Assembly (NCBI RefSeq): GCF_000763295.1
Contig: NZ_JRJE01000008.1
Span: forward strand, 62,001 to 126,000
From: Thalassospira australica
GTDB taxonomy: Bacteria > Pseudomonadota > Alphaproteobacteria > Rhodospirillales > Thalassospiraceae
Length of the DNA: 64,000 bases
Direction: 5' to 3'
The translations under genes and the position numbers were made by a program. Below are positions 1-9,208 of the stretch, one piece after another (within the stretch, counting starts at the first letter, position 1; every line of letters begins with the position of its first letter). The notes below the pieces were generated by a model. That model was not told where the DNA came from, searched no databases, and saw only the letters and a list, made by a program, of their open reading frames with translations.

Positions 1-1190
1 CGGCTGTACCAGATGGAAAGTTCAGCAGGCTGCGCCCGCCTGCCCCAAAAGGAAAAACAATTGTTGTCGGCGCCGGAAAGGCTGCGGCGAAAATGGCTGC
101 TGCCTTCGAGGATGACTGGCCAAATGAATGCCAAGGTCTTGTTGTCACCCGATACGGGCATAGAACGCCGACCCGACATATCGAAGTGGTCGAAGCCGCC
201 CACCCGGTTCCCGATCAGGCCGGCGTTGATGCCGCAAGGCGAATTGCCGATCTTGTATCGTCGGCAACGAAGGATGATCTGGTGATATGCCTGATATCAG
301 GCGGGGCATCGGCCTTGCTAAGCTTGCCGGCAACAGGCATTACCCTGAAGGAAAAGCAGGACATCAATCAGGCACTGCTGCGCTCAGGCGCGCCGATTGA
401 TCAAATGAATACAGTTCGGAAATCGCTTTCCGCCATAAAGGGGGGGCGATTGGCTGAAATGGCATTTCCTGCCCAATTGGTGACTTATCTGATTTCCGAT
501 GTGCCAGGGGATGCACCTTCTGCCATTGGGTCTGGCCCAACCATTTCAGAATCCAGCAACCCTGAAGATGCGCTTGCAATTCTAAAGCGTTGGGATATTC
601 CCGTGTCAGATCGCCTAAAGCAGGCAATCTTGCAAAACCCGACAAAAGCATCCTCTGCCCCGGCGACCGTGCATATGTTGGCGACACCTATGATGTCACT
701 TGAAGCCGCATCAAACAAAGCGCGCAGCCTTGGAATAACGCCCTATGTTCTTGGCGACGCCATCGAAGGCGAGGCACGCGAAGCAGGGCGTATTTTGGGC
801 GGGATCGTGCGCTCAATCCTGATGCATGACCAGCCTTTCACATCTCCTTGTGTATTGCTGTCGGGTGGCGAAACCACGGTCACAGTAAAGGGGAATGGGC
901 GGGGTGGTAGAAATGCAGAATTTCTATTGTCCCTTTTTGAAACAGTCGGCGATGAACCACGCGTTGCCGCAATTGCTTGCGATACAGACGGTATTGATGG
1001 CATTGAAGACAATGCAGGTGCCTGGTTTGATGGCACACTTAAAACCTTAACCCGCAAACGAAACCTTGATGCCGGTTCCTATCTTGCGAATAATGACGCG
1101 TGGACGTTTTTCCATCAACTTGATCGCTTGGTACATACAGGTCCGACCTTGACCAATGTGAATGATTTTCGTGCAATTCTGATAAAGTAA
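1..1190 (+). CDS. Glycerate 2-kinase, MOFRL family (5' end outside window)
   Basis: The open frame runs in from the left edge; about 395 residues are visible and roughly the first 30 are missing compared with the family. The visible N-terminus holds the glycine-rich VVGAGKAAAKMA stretch, the middle has the LISGGASALL loop, and the C-terminal MOFRL domain carries GGRNAEFLLSL followed by CDTDGIDG. The family phosphorylates D-glycerate to 2-phosphoglycerate in the cytoplasm, and some members act on hydroxypyruvate-related compounds. The stop lies 10 bp before larA, so the two are probably cotranscribed. That makes a glycerate-like hydroxyacid a plausible substrate of the neighbouring racemase. 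The family call is firm; the exact substrate is inferred. Confidence 0.9.
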   Translation, partial: AVPDGKFSRLRPPAPKGKTIVVGAGKAAAKMAAAFEDDWPNECQGLVVTRYGHRTPTRHIEVVEAAHPVPDQAGVDAARRIADLVSSATKDDLVICLISGGASALLSLPATGITLKEKQDINQALLRSGAPIDQMNTVRKSLSAIKGGRLAEMAFPAQLVTYLISDVPGDAPSAIGSGPTISESSNPEDALAILKRWDIPVSDRLKQAILQNPTKASSAPATVHMLATPMMSLEAASNKARSLGITPYVLGDAIEGEAREAGRILGGIVRSILMHDQPFTSPCVLLSGGETTVTVKGNGRGGRNAEFLLSLFETVGDEPRVAAIACDTDGIDGIEDNAGAWFDGTLKTLTRKRNLDAGSYLANNDAWTFFHQLDRLVHTGPTLTNVNDFRAILIK

Positions 1191-1200
1191 GGCGCCTCTG

Positions 1201-2499
1201 ATGACCCATACCCCACCTGAAATCGCCTATGGTCGTGGCTTCATCTCCTTGAGCCTGCCTGAAAATGCCCGCACAACGGTTATTCGCAAGGCAGAGCTCG
1301 CCAAACTTCCAGACAATCACGCAGCCATTCGCAACGCACTTGAAAATCCGGTGGAGGCCGCCCCGCTGTCGGAACTCGCCAAAAACCGCAAAAGCGCGTG
1401 CATCCTGATCTGCGATATTACCCGGCCGGTCCCAAACAAACTTTTCTTGCGCCCGATGATCGAAACCATGCTGGCAGCAGGAATTCCACAAAGCGAAATC
1501 ACGGTACTGGTCGCCACCGGCCTTCACCGCCCCAATCTGGGCGAAGAACTTGATGAATTGCTGGGTGACCCGTGGGTTTTGGAAAACGTGCGGGTCGAAA
1601 ACCATTATGCCCGCAATGAAGATGACTTGGTTGATCTTGGATCAACTCCGACCCGTGATGTTCCGGTTAAGCTGAACAAGTATTTGGTGAATGCCGATCT
1701 CAGGATCGCCACCGGGTTGGTGGAACCCCACTTCATGGCCGGTTGGTCCGGCGGTCGCAAGGTGGTTGCCCCCGGTGTTGCCGGTCACGAAACAATCCGG
1801 ACATTCCATTCTGCACGCTTCATGGAAGATCCCCTTGCTGTGCAGTGTAACCTTGCGGGAAATCCTCTTCACGAAGAGCAACTCGAAATCGTCCGCAAGC
1901 TGGGCGAGATTTATGCGCTTAACACCGTTCTGGATGAAGACCGCGACCTTGTTCACGTTACATTTGGTGAAATCATCGCCAGCCACCTTGCTGCGGTCAG
2001 CTACATTTCCGAAGCAACCCGTGTCGATGTCGGGCGGAAATACAGCACAGTCGTGACATCATCGGCCGGCTATCCGCTTGATAAAACCTATTATCAGACC
2101 GTCAAAGGGATGGTCACCCCAATGGATATCCTCAAACCCGGCGGCACGCTGATCATTGCATCGGAATGTTCCGAAGGGTTTGGGTCCGAAGAATTCCGCA
2201 ATGCCCAGGCACGCCTTGCCGACCTTGGGTCGGAACGTTTTCTTGCCACGCTTAAGGCGAAAACACTTGCCGATATCGACGAATGGCAAACTGAAATGCA
2301 GCTTAAACCGATGCGTGTCGGCAAGGTACAGCTTTATACCAACGGGCTGGACCCAGAGGAAAAGCGCATCACCTGTGTTGAGGTAATTGATGACCTTGAT
2401 CAGGCAATTGCACAAAGCATCGCACAAAGCGGCGATATGGACGTGGCCATCATTCCCGAAGGCCCCTATGTCATCCCGGTGTCGGGCCCCAATGAATGA
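1201..2499 (+). CDS. larA: Nickel-pincer-dependent 2-hydroxyacid racemase/epimerase, LarA family
   Basis: 432 residues, close to the 424 of Lactobacillus plantarum lactate racemase. Expected LarA landmarks are present: DITRP near residue 72 (substrate-binding Arg75), GLHRPN with His109, His177, the GWSGGRK segment with Lys187 as the expected covalent attachment site of the nickel-pincer cofactor, and His203 in TFHS as the expected nickel ligand. The family interconverts the C2 stereochemistry of 2-hydroxyacids (lactate, malate, gluconate and others), so lactate cannot be assumed. The gene overlaps larC by 4 bp and follows a glycerate kinase, in an island that also encodes D-apiose catabolism. 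Glycerate or apionate are reasonable candidate substrates. Confidence 0.9.
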   Translation: MTHTPPEIAYGRGFISLSLPENARTTVIRKAELAKLPDNHAAIRNALENPVEAAPLSELAKNRKSACILICDITRPVPNKLFLRPMIETMLAAGIPQSEITVLVATGLHRPNLGEELDELLGDPWVLENVRVENHYARNEDDLVDLGSTPTRDVPVKLNKYLVNADLRIATGLVEPHFMAGWSGGRKVVAPGVAGHETIRTFHSARFMEDPLAVQCNLAGNPLHEEQLEIVRKLGEIYALNTVLDEDRDLVHVTFGEIIASHLAAVSYISEATRVDVGRKYSTVVTSSAGYPLDKTYYQTVKGMVTPMDILKPGGTLIIASECSEGFGSEEFRNAQARLADLGSERFLATLKAKTLADIDEWQTEMQLKPMRVGKVQLYTNGLDPEEKRITCVEVIDDLDQAIAQSIAQSGDMDVAIIPEGPYVIPVSGPNE

Positions 2500-3719
2500 A
2501 CCATATTCATCTTGATGCTGTCGGTGGTATTGCCGGTGATATGTTTATTGCCGCGATGCTTGATATGCTTCCGCATCTGCACCCCCGTATAGAACAGGAC
2601 ATCAAACGTATATTGCCATCGGATGTCGGTACTGTTGAAATCACCGAAATTCGCAAGAATGGGATGCATGCCCGAACCTTTAATTTGGTTCCCAACCCGT
2701 CCTCCGGGCAAGATCGTCGATCACATCACGATATACCCGACAAGCACCCCATTGGGTCCGGGGCATTTGGCGATATTCTTTCCTTTATCCGGTCTTCCCA
2801 AGTCGCACCGGAAACGATCGAGGTTGCCTGCGCCATCTTGACCCTGTTGGCAGAGGCCGAAGCCAAAACCCATGCTGTTGATATCAAGGATGTGCATTTC
2901 CACGAAATTGCCGATTGGGATTCTGTCCTTGATGTGGTGATTGCCGGCAGCATTATCGCGGCCTTGCCGAATTGCCATTGGACTGTCTCTGATTTGCCAC
3001 GCGGGGGTGGATTGATCAAAACCCAACACGGGTTGCTACCGGCCCCTGCCCCGGCAACGGTCGAGCTTCTGACAGGTTTTAACTGGCGCGACGATGGTGT
3101 TTCAGGCGAACGTGTGACCCCAACCGGCGCGGCTATCCTGAAATACCTGATTGATCCCTCAGCACCTGATGCGTCCACGGGAAAATCCGAACATTTGTGT
3201 GCCAGCGGAACTGGCGCAGGCACACGCAATATTCCCGAGTTGCCTAATATTTTGCGTGCGTTGCAATTCTCGTCGATCACCACAAACAACGACCCCGGCC
3301 ACGATCAGGACCATGTCACGGTTATAGAATTTGAAATCGATGATATGACCGGCGAAGAAATTGCGACTGCAACAGAAATGCTGCGCAAAAGCGATGGGGT
3401 TATTGATTTGGTCCTGTTTGCCGGACAGGGTAAGAAAAATCGCCAGACGACTGCTTTTCGGTTGCTTGCCAAAACCAATCTCGCCGATCAGATCATGGAT
3501 GAATGCTTCGCGCAAACATCGACGATCGGGCTGCGTCATCATGTTAGTGAACGCCGCATTCTGCCGCGCTCAGAAAACCTTGATGAAACCGGCATACAGG
3601 TCAAACATGCGACACGGCCCGGCGGCGTCATTTCGACAAAGGCCGAGCATGACGATATCGTGGGGCAGAATCTTCAAACCCGTCGCCAACAAAAATACCG
3701 CGCCGAATTCAAGGGCTAA
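2496..3719 (+). CDS. larC: Nickel insertion protein for the LarA pincer cofactor
   Basis: 407 residues beginning HIHLDAVGGIAGDMF, the conserved LarC start, with a histidine-containing middle (VHFHEIADWDSVLDVV) typical of this CTP-dependent nickel insertase. LarC performs the last step of nickel-pincer nucleotide synthesis, cyclometallating the organic cofactor with nickel. In L. plantarum larC is read through a programmed frameshift; here it is one uninterrupted frame. The ATG overlaps the larA stop (ATGA), showing translational coupling. The gene is followed after 2 bp by larE. Confidence 0.92.
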   Translation: MNHIHLDAVGGIAGDMFIAAMLDMLPHLHPRIEQDIKRILPSDVGTVEITEIRKNGMHARTFNLVPNPSSGQDRRSHHDIPDKHPIGSGAFGDILSFIRSSQVAPETIEVACAILTLLAEAEAKTHAVDIKDVHFHEIADWDSVLDVVIAGSIIAALPNCHWTVSDLPRGGGLIKTQHGLLPAPAPATVELLTGFNWRDDGVSGERVTPTGAAILKYLIDPSAPDASTGKSEHLCASGTGAGTRNIPELPNILRALQFSSITTNNDPGHDQDHVTVIEFEIDDMTGEEIATATEMLRKSDGVIDLVLFAGQGKKNRQTTAFRLLAKTNLADQIMDECFAQTSTIGLRHHVSERRILPRSENLDETGIQVKHATRPGGVISTKAEHDDIVGQNLQTRRQQKYRAEFKG

Positions 3720-3721
3720 CC

Positions 3722-4507
3722 ATGGTCGTCAACGTGCATCACCCGCTTGCAGAAATTGTTCTCTCCCTGCCCAGACTGGCAATCGCGGTCAGTGGTGGCG
3801 TTGACAGCATGACACTTGCGACATTTGCCCATTCGGTCGCACCTGGCAATGTCGAGATGCTTCATGCTGTATCGCCTGCTGTGCAACCTGCGGCGACTGC
3901 GCGTGTTCGCAAAGCAGCACAACAGCAAAACTGGCACCTGACGGTAACCGGCACTGGCGAATTCAATGACCCACGGTATCGCGACAACCCGGTCAATCGT
4001 TGCTATTTCTGCAAGACAAACCTCTATGACAGAATACGCAGCCTGACGACGGCGCCCATCGCATCGGGCGCAAACCTTGACGATCTGGGTGAATATCGCC
4101 CCGGATTGCTTGCAGCATCGGAACGCGATGTCATCCACCCGTTCGTTCAAGCAGACATGAAGAAATCCGATATTCGTGCACTTGCGCGCGAACTTGGACT
4201 TGACGACGTGGCCGAACTGCCAGCCCAGCCCTGCCTTGCCAGCCGTATTGAAACCGGAATCGCCATTGACCCAAACGATCTGGCCTTTGTCGACAGAACG
4301 GAACAACTTCTCTATGACGAACTGGGGTTGAGCGGGGATCTCAGATGCCGCATTACCACGTCAGGTGTCATCATCGAACTGCCAGAAAATCAAATGACCG
4401 ACGAAATTGAACACTGGCTTGCAGCACATTGCCGGGATCAAGGGCGCACGTTCAACGGCCTGCGACCGTATCAACGGGGTGCCATGTTTATTCAGGACAA
4501 ACCATGA
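3722..4507 (+). CDS. larE: Sulfur-transfer protein of nickel-pincer cofactor synthesis
   Basis: 261 residues of the PP-loop ATP pyrophosphatase superfamily. The PP-loop SGGVDS is at residues 24-29, a CYFC pair at 104-107, and the PCLASR motif places Cys171 where the sacrificial cysteine (Cys176 in L. plantarum) lies. LarE adenylates the pyridinium dicarboxylate intermediate and donates sulfur to make the dithioacid. A single cysteine at this site fits the sacrificial-cysteine class rather than the iron-sulfur class, although this rests on motif reading alone. It starts 2 bp after larC and overlaps larB by 4 bp. Confidence 0.92.
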   Translation: MVVNVHHPLAEIVLSLPRLAIAVSGGVDSMTLATFAHSVAPGNVEMLHAVSPAVQPAATARVRKAAQQQNWHLTVTGTGEFNDPRYRDNPVNRCYFCKTNLYDRIRSLTTAPIASGANLDDLGEYRPGLLAASERDVIHPFVQADMKKSDIRALARELGLDDVAELPAQPCLASRIETGIAIDPNDLAFVDRTEQLLYDELGLSGDLRCRITTSGVIIELPENQMTDEIEHWLAAHCRDQGRTFNGLRPYQRGAMFIQDKP

Positions 4508-5160
4508 CGAAAATTCATCAGCCCGACTGGGACCGGCAGAACCGGACAGGCTTTCCCGAGGCGATCTATTGCGCCCGAAAATCCCCGGAACAGATCAACA
4601 TCATCATAGAAGATGCAATCTCCCAGCAGCGCCCGTTGTTGCTCACGGCACTAGCAGCGCAAAACTACCGGGAACTGGATCAGGGACTTAGCGCCCAACT
4701 CGATTACGATCAGGTTTCGGCAACGGCCATGGTGGGTGAGAAGGCAAAGTTAATCAGCCACGGGATCGGCATAATTGCCGCAGGCACATCTGATATTCCC
4801 GTCGCGACCGAAGCGCAAAGAACCCTGGCTTTCTGCGGCTGTGACAGCACATTGATCCAGGATGTCGGGGTGGCTGGCTTATGGCGGTTGCTTGACCGGA
4901 TTGACGAAATCAAGCAATTCCGGATCATTATTGCACTCGCCGGCATGGAAGGCGCGTTATTCAGCGTTCTTGCCGGGCTGGTCGAAGCCCCTGTTATCGC
5001 CGTCCCGACATCGGTGGGGTATGGCGTTACAGAAGGTGGCAGAACAGCACTAGAATCTGCACTTGGCAGCTGCGCCCCGGGCCTTATGACGGTCAATATC
5101 GATAACGGTTTTGGTGCGGCGGCCGCCGCCATCAAGATACTGAATGCCGCAACACGATAA
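4504..5160 (+). CDS. larB: Pyridinium-3,5-biscarboxylate mononucleotide synthase
   Basis: 218 residues from the ATG that overlaps the larE stop. A longer reading frame exists upstream, but the coupled ATG fits the operon better. The C-terminal half is PurE-like, with AAGTSDIPVATEAQ, ALAGMEGALFSVLAGLV and VPTSVGYG, the usual LarB signature. LarB carboxylates nicotinic acid adenine dinucleotide at C5 and releases AMP, the first step of nickel-pincer cofactor synthesis. It completes the set, so the cell should be able to make the cofactor from this locus alone. No strong terminator follows. Confidence 0.9.
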   Translation: MTKIHQPDWDRQNRTGFPEAIYCARKSPEQINIIIEDAISQQRPLLLTALAAQNYRELDQGLSAQLDYDQVSATAMVGEKAKLISHGIGIIAAGTSDIPVATEAQRTLAFCGCDSTLIQDVGVAGLWRLLDRIDEIKQFRIIIALAGMEGALFSVLAGLVEAPVIAVPTSVGYGVTEGGRTALESALGSCAPGLMTVNIDNGFGAAAAAIKILNAATR

Positions 5161-5275
5161 AGACCCACCAACCTTAACACTTTTAGCCGAAACAAAAATT
5201 TTAGCTATGAGGGTTTGAAAGGTTCGTACTCAGCCTACCTTCACAATCGGCCCATCAACAATCAGTTGGTTTAGC

Positions 5276-5408
5276 TGTCAGGTGCCACAAAAGGTGACAT
5301 TAAGCTTTCTTCTAAATCAATTTCTTAGCACTTCCGATTGCCAGATAAGTTGACGTGGATTGACACATAAGCTGACAAAAAACTGCGGAATTGACAGAAA
5401 AGCTGACA
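5276..5408. repeat. Cluster of TGACA-type repeats, possible IS21-like end remnant
   Basis: Two 18-bp near-identical direct units, TTGACACATAAGCTGACA (5360-5377) and TTGACAGAAAAGCTGACA (5391-5408), lie 31 bp apart. They are preceded by a diverged AAGTTGAC at about 5347, GGTGACATTAAGC at 5293-5305, and an inverted TGTCA at 5276. The cluster sits in the 345-bp gap between convergent larB and the GntR gene, an unlikely place for an operator. Multiple spaced end repeats of this kind are typical of IS21-family ends, so an abandoned transposon end is plausible. No transposase is nearby, and nothing else was seen in this gap. Confidence 0.4.
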
Positions 5409-5505
5409 TTTTTTCAAACATGCTGCTGCACCTTGAACGATCGTTGTCCGACATTCAAATCCGGTCACACCGAGACACAAGCCTTGCGAACTAATGTGAT
5501 GCTAT

Positions 5506-6255
5506 TCAGCCTTCCCGATGACGATAAAGGTCATTGGAGCGATTCAAGTGTGATTGCATTTCCCGGGCGGCCTGTTCGGAGTCATGGTTTTCAATGCATT
5601 TCACAATTTCGCTGTGCTCTCGGAGGGTTACATCTTCCTGACCTGACCAGATTAGCAAGTCGGTGTGGTAATTGAAAACCCAGTTCAGCATTGCTTCACT
5701 GACGGCTTGAAAAATCGGATTGCCCGAAATGCTCGATACCTTGATGTGAAAGGCCATATCGCCCTTGATAAAGGCCGCCGCATCACCAAGTTTTTCGCGC
5801 TGTGCTTCAATCAAACCTTTTAGGTCTTCGACGTCATCTGCCGTCGCATTCTGCGCCGCAATCCGGACCATCCCCACCTCAAACAGGCGACGTGCTTCCT
5901 TGAGATGTTCAAGATTGTCAGGCGATGCTGACAACAACATGCGCGCAACCATATCCATCTGCCTGAACATCAGGTCTGCGGAAAGCTCGCTTACACGGGC
6001 CCGTTCACCGTGGGAGATACTGATGAGACCCAAAGTATGCATGGATTGCATCGCCTCGCGAACAGCCGGTCGGCCGACGCCGAAACGCTCCATCAAGGTG
6101 CGCTCTGACGGCATCAGATCACCTGGCCCCAATTCGCCGCGCACAATCATCTCGCGCAGGCGTTCAAGCACCTGATCTGAAAGTTTGCGTCGGACGATTT
6201 TCTTATCGTCGCCTGTATCTGCCCAACTATTCATACGAATGTGGTTCCGTGCCAT
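5506..6255 (-). CDS. GntR-family regulator, FadR/FCD subfamily
   Basis: 249 residues from the ATG at 6255; an ATG at 6234 is an alternative and neither has a strong ribosome site. The N-terminal winged helix has LSDQVLERLREMI, PSERTLMERFGVGRPAVREA and a wing, at about residues 10-80. The C-terminal FCD domain has the helical pattern with DMAFH and EHSEIVKCI, whose Asp and His residues usually bind metal and a carboxylate ligand. It is the last gene of the minus-strand apiose operon, 43 bp after apnL. A sugar-acid intermediate is therefore the likely effector. Candidate operators are the palindromes at 14536 and 17302. Confidence 0.85.
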   Translation of the reverse strand: MARNHIRMNSWADTGDDKKIVRRKLSDQVLERLREMIVRGELGPGDLMPSERTLMERFGVGRPAVREAMQSMHTLGLISISHGERARVSELSADLMFRQMDMVARMLLSASPDNLEHLKEARRLFEVGMVRIAAQNATADDVEDLKGLIEAQREKLGDAAAFIKGDMAFHIKVSSISGNPIFQAVSEAMLNWVFNYHTDLLIWSGQEDVTLREHSEIVKCIENHDSEQAAREMQSHLNRSNDLYRHREG

Positions 6256-6298
6256 TCTGAAGTTAATCTTGTTGTGCAAACTTCTAGCGTATCTCCAG

Positions 6299-8140
6299 TC
6301 AATTGAGAACCTCGGAGCAAGGTAATTCGAGTTGCAGCATTCCATAAGCGTCAAGCGCTTGGCACCCTGCCAAACCGCCGATCTCCACATTGACTGATTG
6401 CTTGGTGAGATTGACCATCAGAAGCCTGACAAGGGCCCCATCCTTTTCGGCAACAGCCGCAACCTGTTTTGGATCATCGACACGGCAAGGCAAAACCGGT
6501 TTCCCTGCCATTTTTGAAAACGCCTTTATGACCTCGCCGATTGGCAAGAGATTTGAATTTTCAGCATCAACAATACCGCGCGCACCAATCACCCCGGCTG
6601 GCACCCAACGGCTAATATCAGTTGCAGAAACCCGCGCTCCATAGCCGATTGCCCAAGCCGCCCCGAACTGTTCCCGGTGACGGGGGTCGTCATGGGTCAT
6701 GCAGATCCGCTCTCCGTTTGGATTGGAAAATGTGCGTGAGCCATAAGGGTTCTGGCGCATGGCGATGGTGGTCGGGCCCAAGCGATACTCTTTACCCGAA
6801 CCAAGAATGGCGCGAGCGGACCGGAAAATGTGCGGCAAGGTTTCCAGCGTTTCCATGACACTCTCGTCATCTGCTGCATGGACAATCGGATTGGTCGCAT
6901 GGGTGACGAAATCAAGCATCTCTACTGGCGGCCGCTTTCGGTTAAGTTCCGTAAAGTAGCTAAACATTCCCCCGCCCAACGAAATGCCGGGAAAGGCCTT
7001 TCGGGCTGCGTGATAGATATCGGCAAGAGGTGGGCAATCTGGCCATTCACTTCCTGGCGGCGTTGATTGCCGATCGACCGATGGGCACACCAGCAAACTA
7101 TCGGGCTTGAAACCAGCATGCGCCAGATCGTCTTTTAGCACCCTGAATTCCTGATCAAGATTGCCATCACAGACGACAACATATTCAAGTTCATATTGCG
7201 CATCGAATTGCTGTTGAAGAGCCGCAAACGCCGATAAATCCGGCCCCACATGCCCGACAGTCTGATCGTAATGACACAGCAGGACCTGCGGAGTGACCTT
7301 TCTCAAAACATCCAGACACGCAAGAGGTTGATTTGCCTCTTCGGGCGTGATCACCAAGCCCGTTTTCGGGAAAACATGCCCAGAACCGATTTCCGGGATC
7401 ACATGGATCGCCGTATCCTCTGCCTTGCCTTTCCTTGGGGGTAGTCCTGCTGCTGATTGGGCCGTGCTGCCTTCGATTGAAAGCTCTATGGATTGCGTGT
7501 TTGTTTTCCCACCGTCCAAAAGATACGGCCAAGGAAGTTCAATCGGTCGAACATAGGTTTTAAAAGAGGCATCAGACCAGTTCCGCTGATCCTCCATTTC
7601 AAATTCATCACCCAAAAACCGGCAGGTTGCCGTCAGCCCCGCCTCGGGATAATGCGTTAATCCGCGGATGGATTTGAAGGGCTGCCATGGCTCGATCAGA
7701 TCGGGAAAAATGGTGTCTTCGATATCCCCGTCGCAATGCTCAACCCTGACAGGCTGCCCGGCAACGCCCTCAATCGGATGAAGCACATTAAAGCCGCACC
7801 GATTGGTTTCAAAACCACCATCGGGCGTTGCATCCACGGTGAAACGAAGCACCCCGTCCTCAGTCCCGCTGATTACCGCTTTCAACGCAAGTGCAACACC
7901 ATTGTTGTCACACGTCGCAACATAGGAAATGGAAAAATTTCCGAGGGTTTCGTCAATAACGATATCGGACAAAACAGGCGAAAGTGTTCCCCAGTCCCGA
8001 TCTCGTACAACATAGGAAATCGCCCGTAATATCTCTGTCCCGTGATATCGGACATATCGCAGGTTGCCATGTTCAAAGCGCACTTGCAGCGGCCCTGCTT
8101 TGAGGGTCCTGACAGGACTTGCTTTGCTGACATTGCTCAT
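6299..8140 (-). CDS. apnL: Probable D-apionate lactonase
   Basis: 613 residues from the ATG at 8140; a TTG immediately upstream is less likely. I see no signal peptide or membrane segment, so a cytoplasmic protein. The length and neighbours (Gfo/Idh/MocA dehydrogenase, oxidoisomerase, RuBisCO-like protein, DUF1537 kinase) match the published D-apionate lactonase ApnL, which hydrolyses the lactone produced by D-apiose dehydrogenase. I cannot point to a verified catalytic residue, so the assignment leans on overall resemblance and context. It is 36 bp downstream of apsD in the same operon. Confidence 0.7.
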   Translation of the reverse strand: MSNVSKASPVRTLKAGPLQVRFEHGNLRYVRYHGTEILRAISYVVRDRDWGTLSPVLSDIVIDETLGNFSISYVATCDNNGVALALKAVISGTEDGVLRFTVDATPDGGFETNRCGFNVLHPIEGVAGQPVRVEHCDGDIEDTIFPDLIEPWQPFKSIRGLTHYPEAGLTATCRFLGDEFEMEDQRNWSDASFKTYVRPIELPWPYLLDGGKTNTQSIELSIEGSTAQSAAGLPPRKGKAEDTAIHVIPEIGSGHVFPKTGLVITPEEANQPLACLDVLRKVTPQVLLCHYDQTVGHVGPDLSAFAALQQQFDAQYELEYVVVCDGNLDQEFRVLKDDLAHAGFKPDSLLVCPSVDRQSTPPGSEWPDCPPLADIYHAARKAFPGISLGGGMFSYFTELNRKRPPVEMLDFVTHATNPIVHAADDESVMETLETLPHIFRSARAILGSGKEYRLGPTTIAMRQNPYGSRTFSNPNGERICMTHDDPRHREQFGAAWAIGYGARVSATDISRWVPAGVIGARGIVDAENSNLLPIGEVIKAFSKMAGKPVLPCRVDDPKQVAAVAEKDGALVRLLMVNLTKQSVNVEIGGLAGCQALDAYGMLQLELPCSEVLN

Positions 8141-8176
8141 CAATTCATAACCTTTGGGTAACCTGGTAAAAGATGA

Positions 8177-9202
8177 TCATCTATTTCCGACCTTGACCAC
8201 CTGCAGGCCATTATCCGCCGATTGATAGGCACCATAAACAAGCGCCAGTGTTTTCAGGTTGTCATGCCCTGAGGTTTCTGGCTGCCGGTTATCGCGCAGA
8301 CAATCAACAAAGTGTTGCTCGATATTGAAAACGCTTTCCTGAATGTTGTGCCATGGCCTTTCCGCCCAGTGCAAAAGTGGCGGCGCGACGTCGATGTGCC
8401 GTGTGCCATCATGGTTGTGACACATAAGCTGATAGCCAGAATTCAGGCGCAATGTCCCTTTGCTGCCATCAACTTCAAGCAGGGTTTCGGGAAAACTTTC
8501 GACCGGCAGGCTTGTGGCATAGCTGCAATCAACAATACTCGTGATGCCGTTGTCATGATCCAGCATCATGGTTGCAACATCTTCGGCGCGAATATTGGGA
8601 TTGACGCGTTTTGTCCTGGCAGAGATTGAACCAACATCCCCGAACAGGAACCGGGCAATATCCAGAATATGGATCCCAAGGTCCTGAATGATGAATTTTT
8701 CATCCGTCGCAAGATATGGCTGCCCGGAATAAACATCATAGGCAGACCGGAAACTGACACGTCCCCAAAAAACGTCTCCGATGGCGCCCTCGTCGATATG
8801 CGTTTTGACGGCACGAATTGCTGACTGCCAGCGGAAGTTTTCATGCACCATCAAGGTGACACCGGATTTATCGGCCATTGAAACCATTTTGCCCGCATCA
8901 TCCATCGACGCGGCAAAAGGCTTCTGGCAAATGATATGAACACCAGCTTGTGCCGCCATCTCAACCAATGGCAAATGTGTTTCTACTGTCGTCGCGATAT
9001 CGACAAAATCCAACTCTTCGTTGGCAAACATCTCTTGCGCGTCGGTATAGGTGTTTTCGATACCAAACCGTTTTGCGGTTTCGCTCAGACGCTGTTCATC
9101 GCGATCACACAGTGCGGTAATGTTAACACCATCAATGTCACGCCAGGCGCACAAATGATTTTGTGCAAAGAACCCGCATCCAATTAAAGCACCTTTTAAC
9201 AT
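8177..9202 (-). CDS. apsD: Gfo/Idh/MocA oxidoreductase, probable D-apiose dehydrogenase
   Basis: 341 residues. The Rossmann start is ALIGCGFFAQNH, followed by TALCDRDEQR and the catalytic-lysine motif HIICQKPFAAS, where Gln replaces the usual Glu of EKP. The C-terminal half is the alpha/beta substrate domain of the Gfo/Idh/MocA family. Such enzymes oxidise the anomeric carbon of sugars with NAD(P), giving a lactone. With apnL, apnO, oiaK and oiaX alongside, D-apiose to apionolactone is the expected reaction. A good Shine-Dalgarno (GGAAGG) precedes the ATG and overlaps the end of the permease gene 6 bp upstream. Confidence 0.78.
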   Translation of the reverse strand: MLKGALIGCGFFAQNHLCAWRDIDGVNITALCDRDEQRLSETAKRFGIENTYTDAQEMFANEELDFVDIATTVETHLPLVEMAAQAGVHIICQKPFAASMDDAGKMVSMADKSGVTLMVHENFRWQSAIRAVKTHIDEGAIGDVFWGRVSFRSAYDVYSGQPYLATDEKFIIQDLGIHILDIARFLFGDVGSISARTKRVNPNIRAEDVATMMLDHDNGITSIVDCSYATSLPVESFPETLLEVDGSKGTLRLNSGYQLMCHNHDGTRHIDVAPPLLHWAERPWHNIQESVFNIEQHFVDCLRDNRQPETSGHDNLKTLALVYGAYQSADNGLQVVKVGNR

Positions 9203-9208
9203 ACAGAT

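Noticed and set aside
1201-2499. Dedicated lactate racemase
   Set aside because: No lactate permease, dehydrogenase or LarR regulator is nearby; the LarA family has diverse substrates, so only the family is called.
5391-5675. 94-codon plus-strand open frame after larB
   Set aside because: It starts in the repeat ladder and runs antisense into the GntR gene; no ribosome site or domain.
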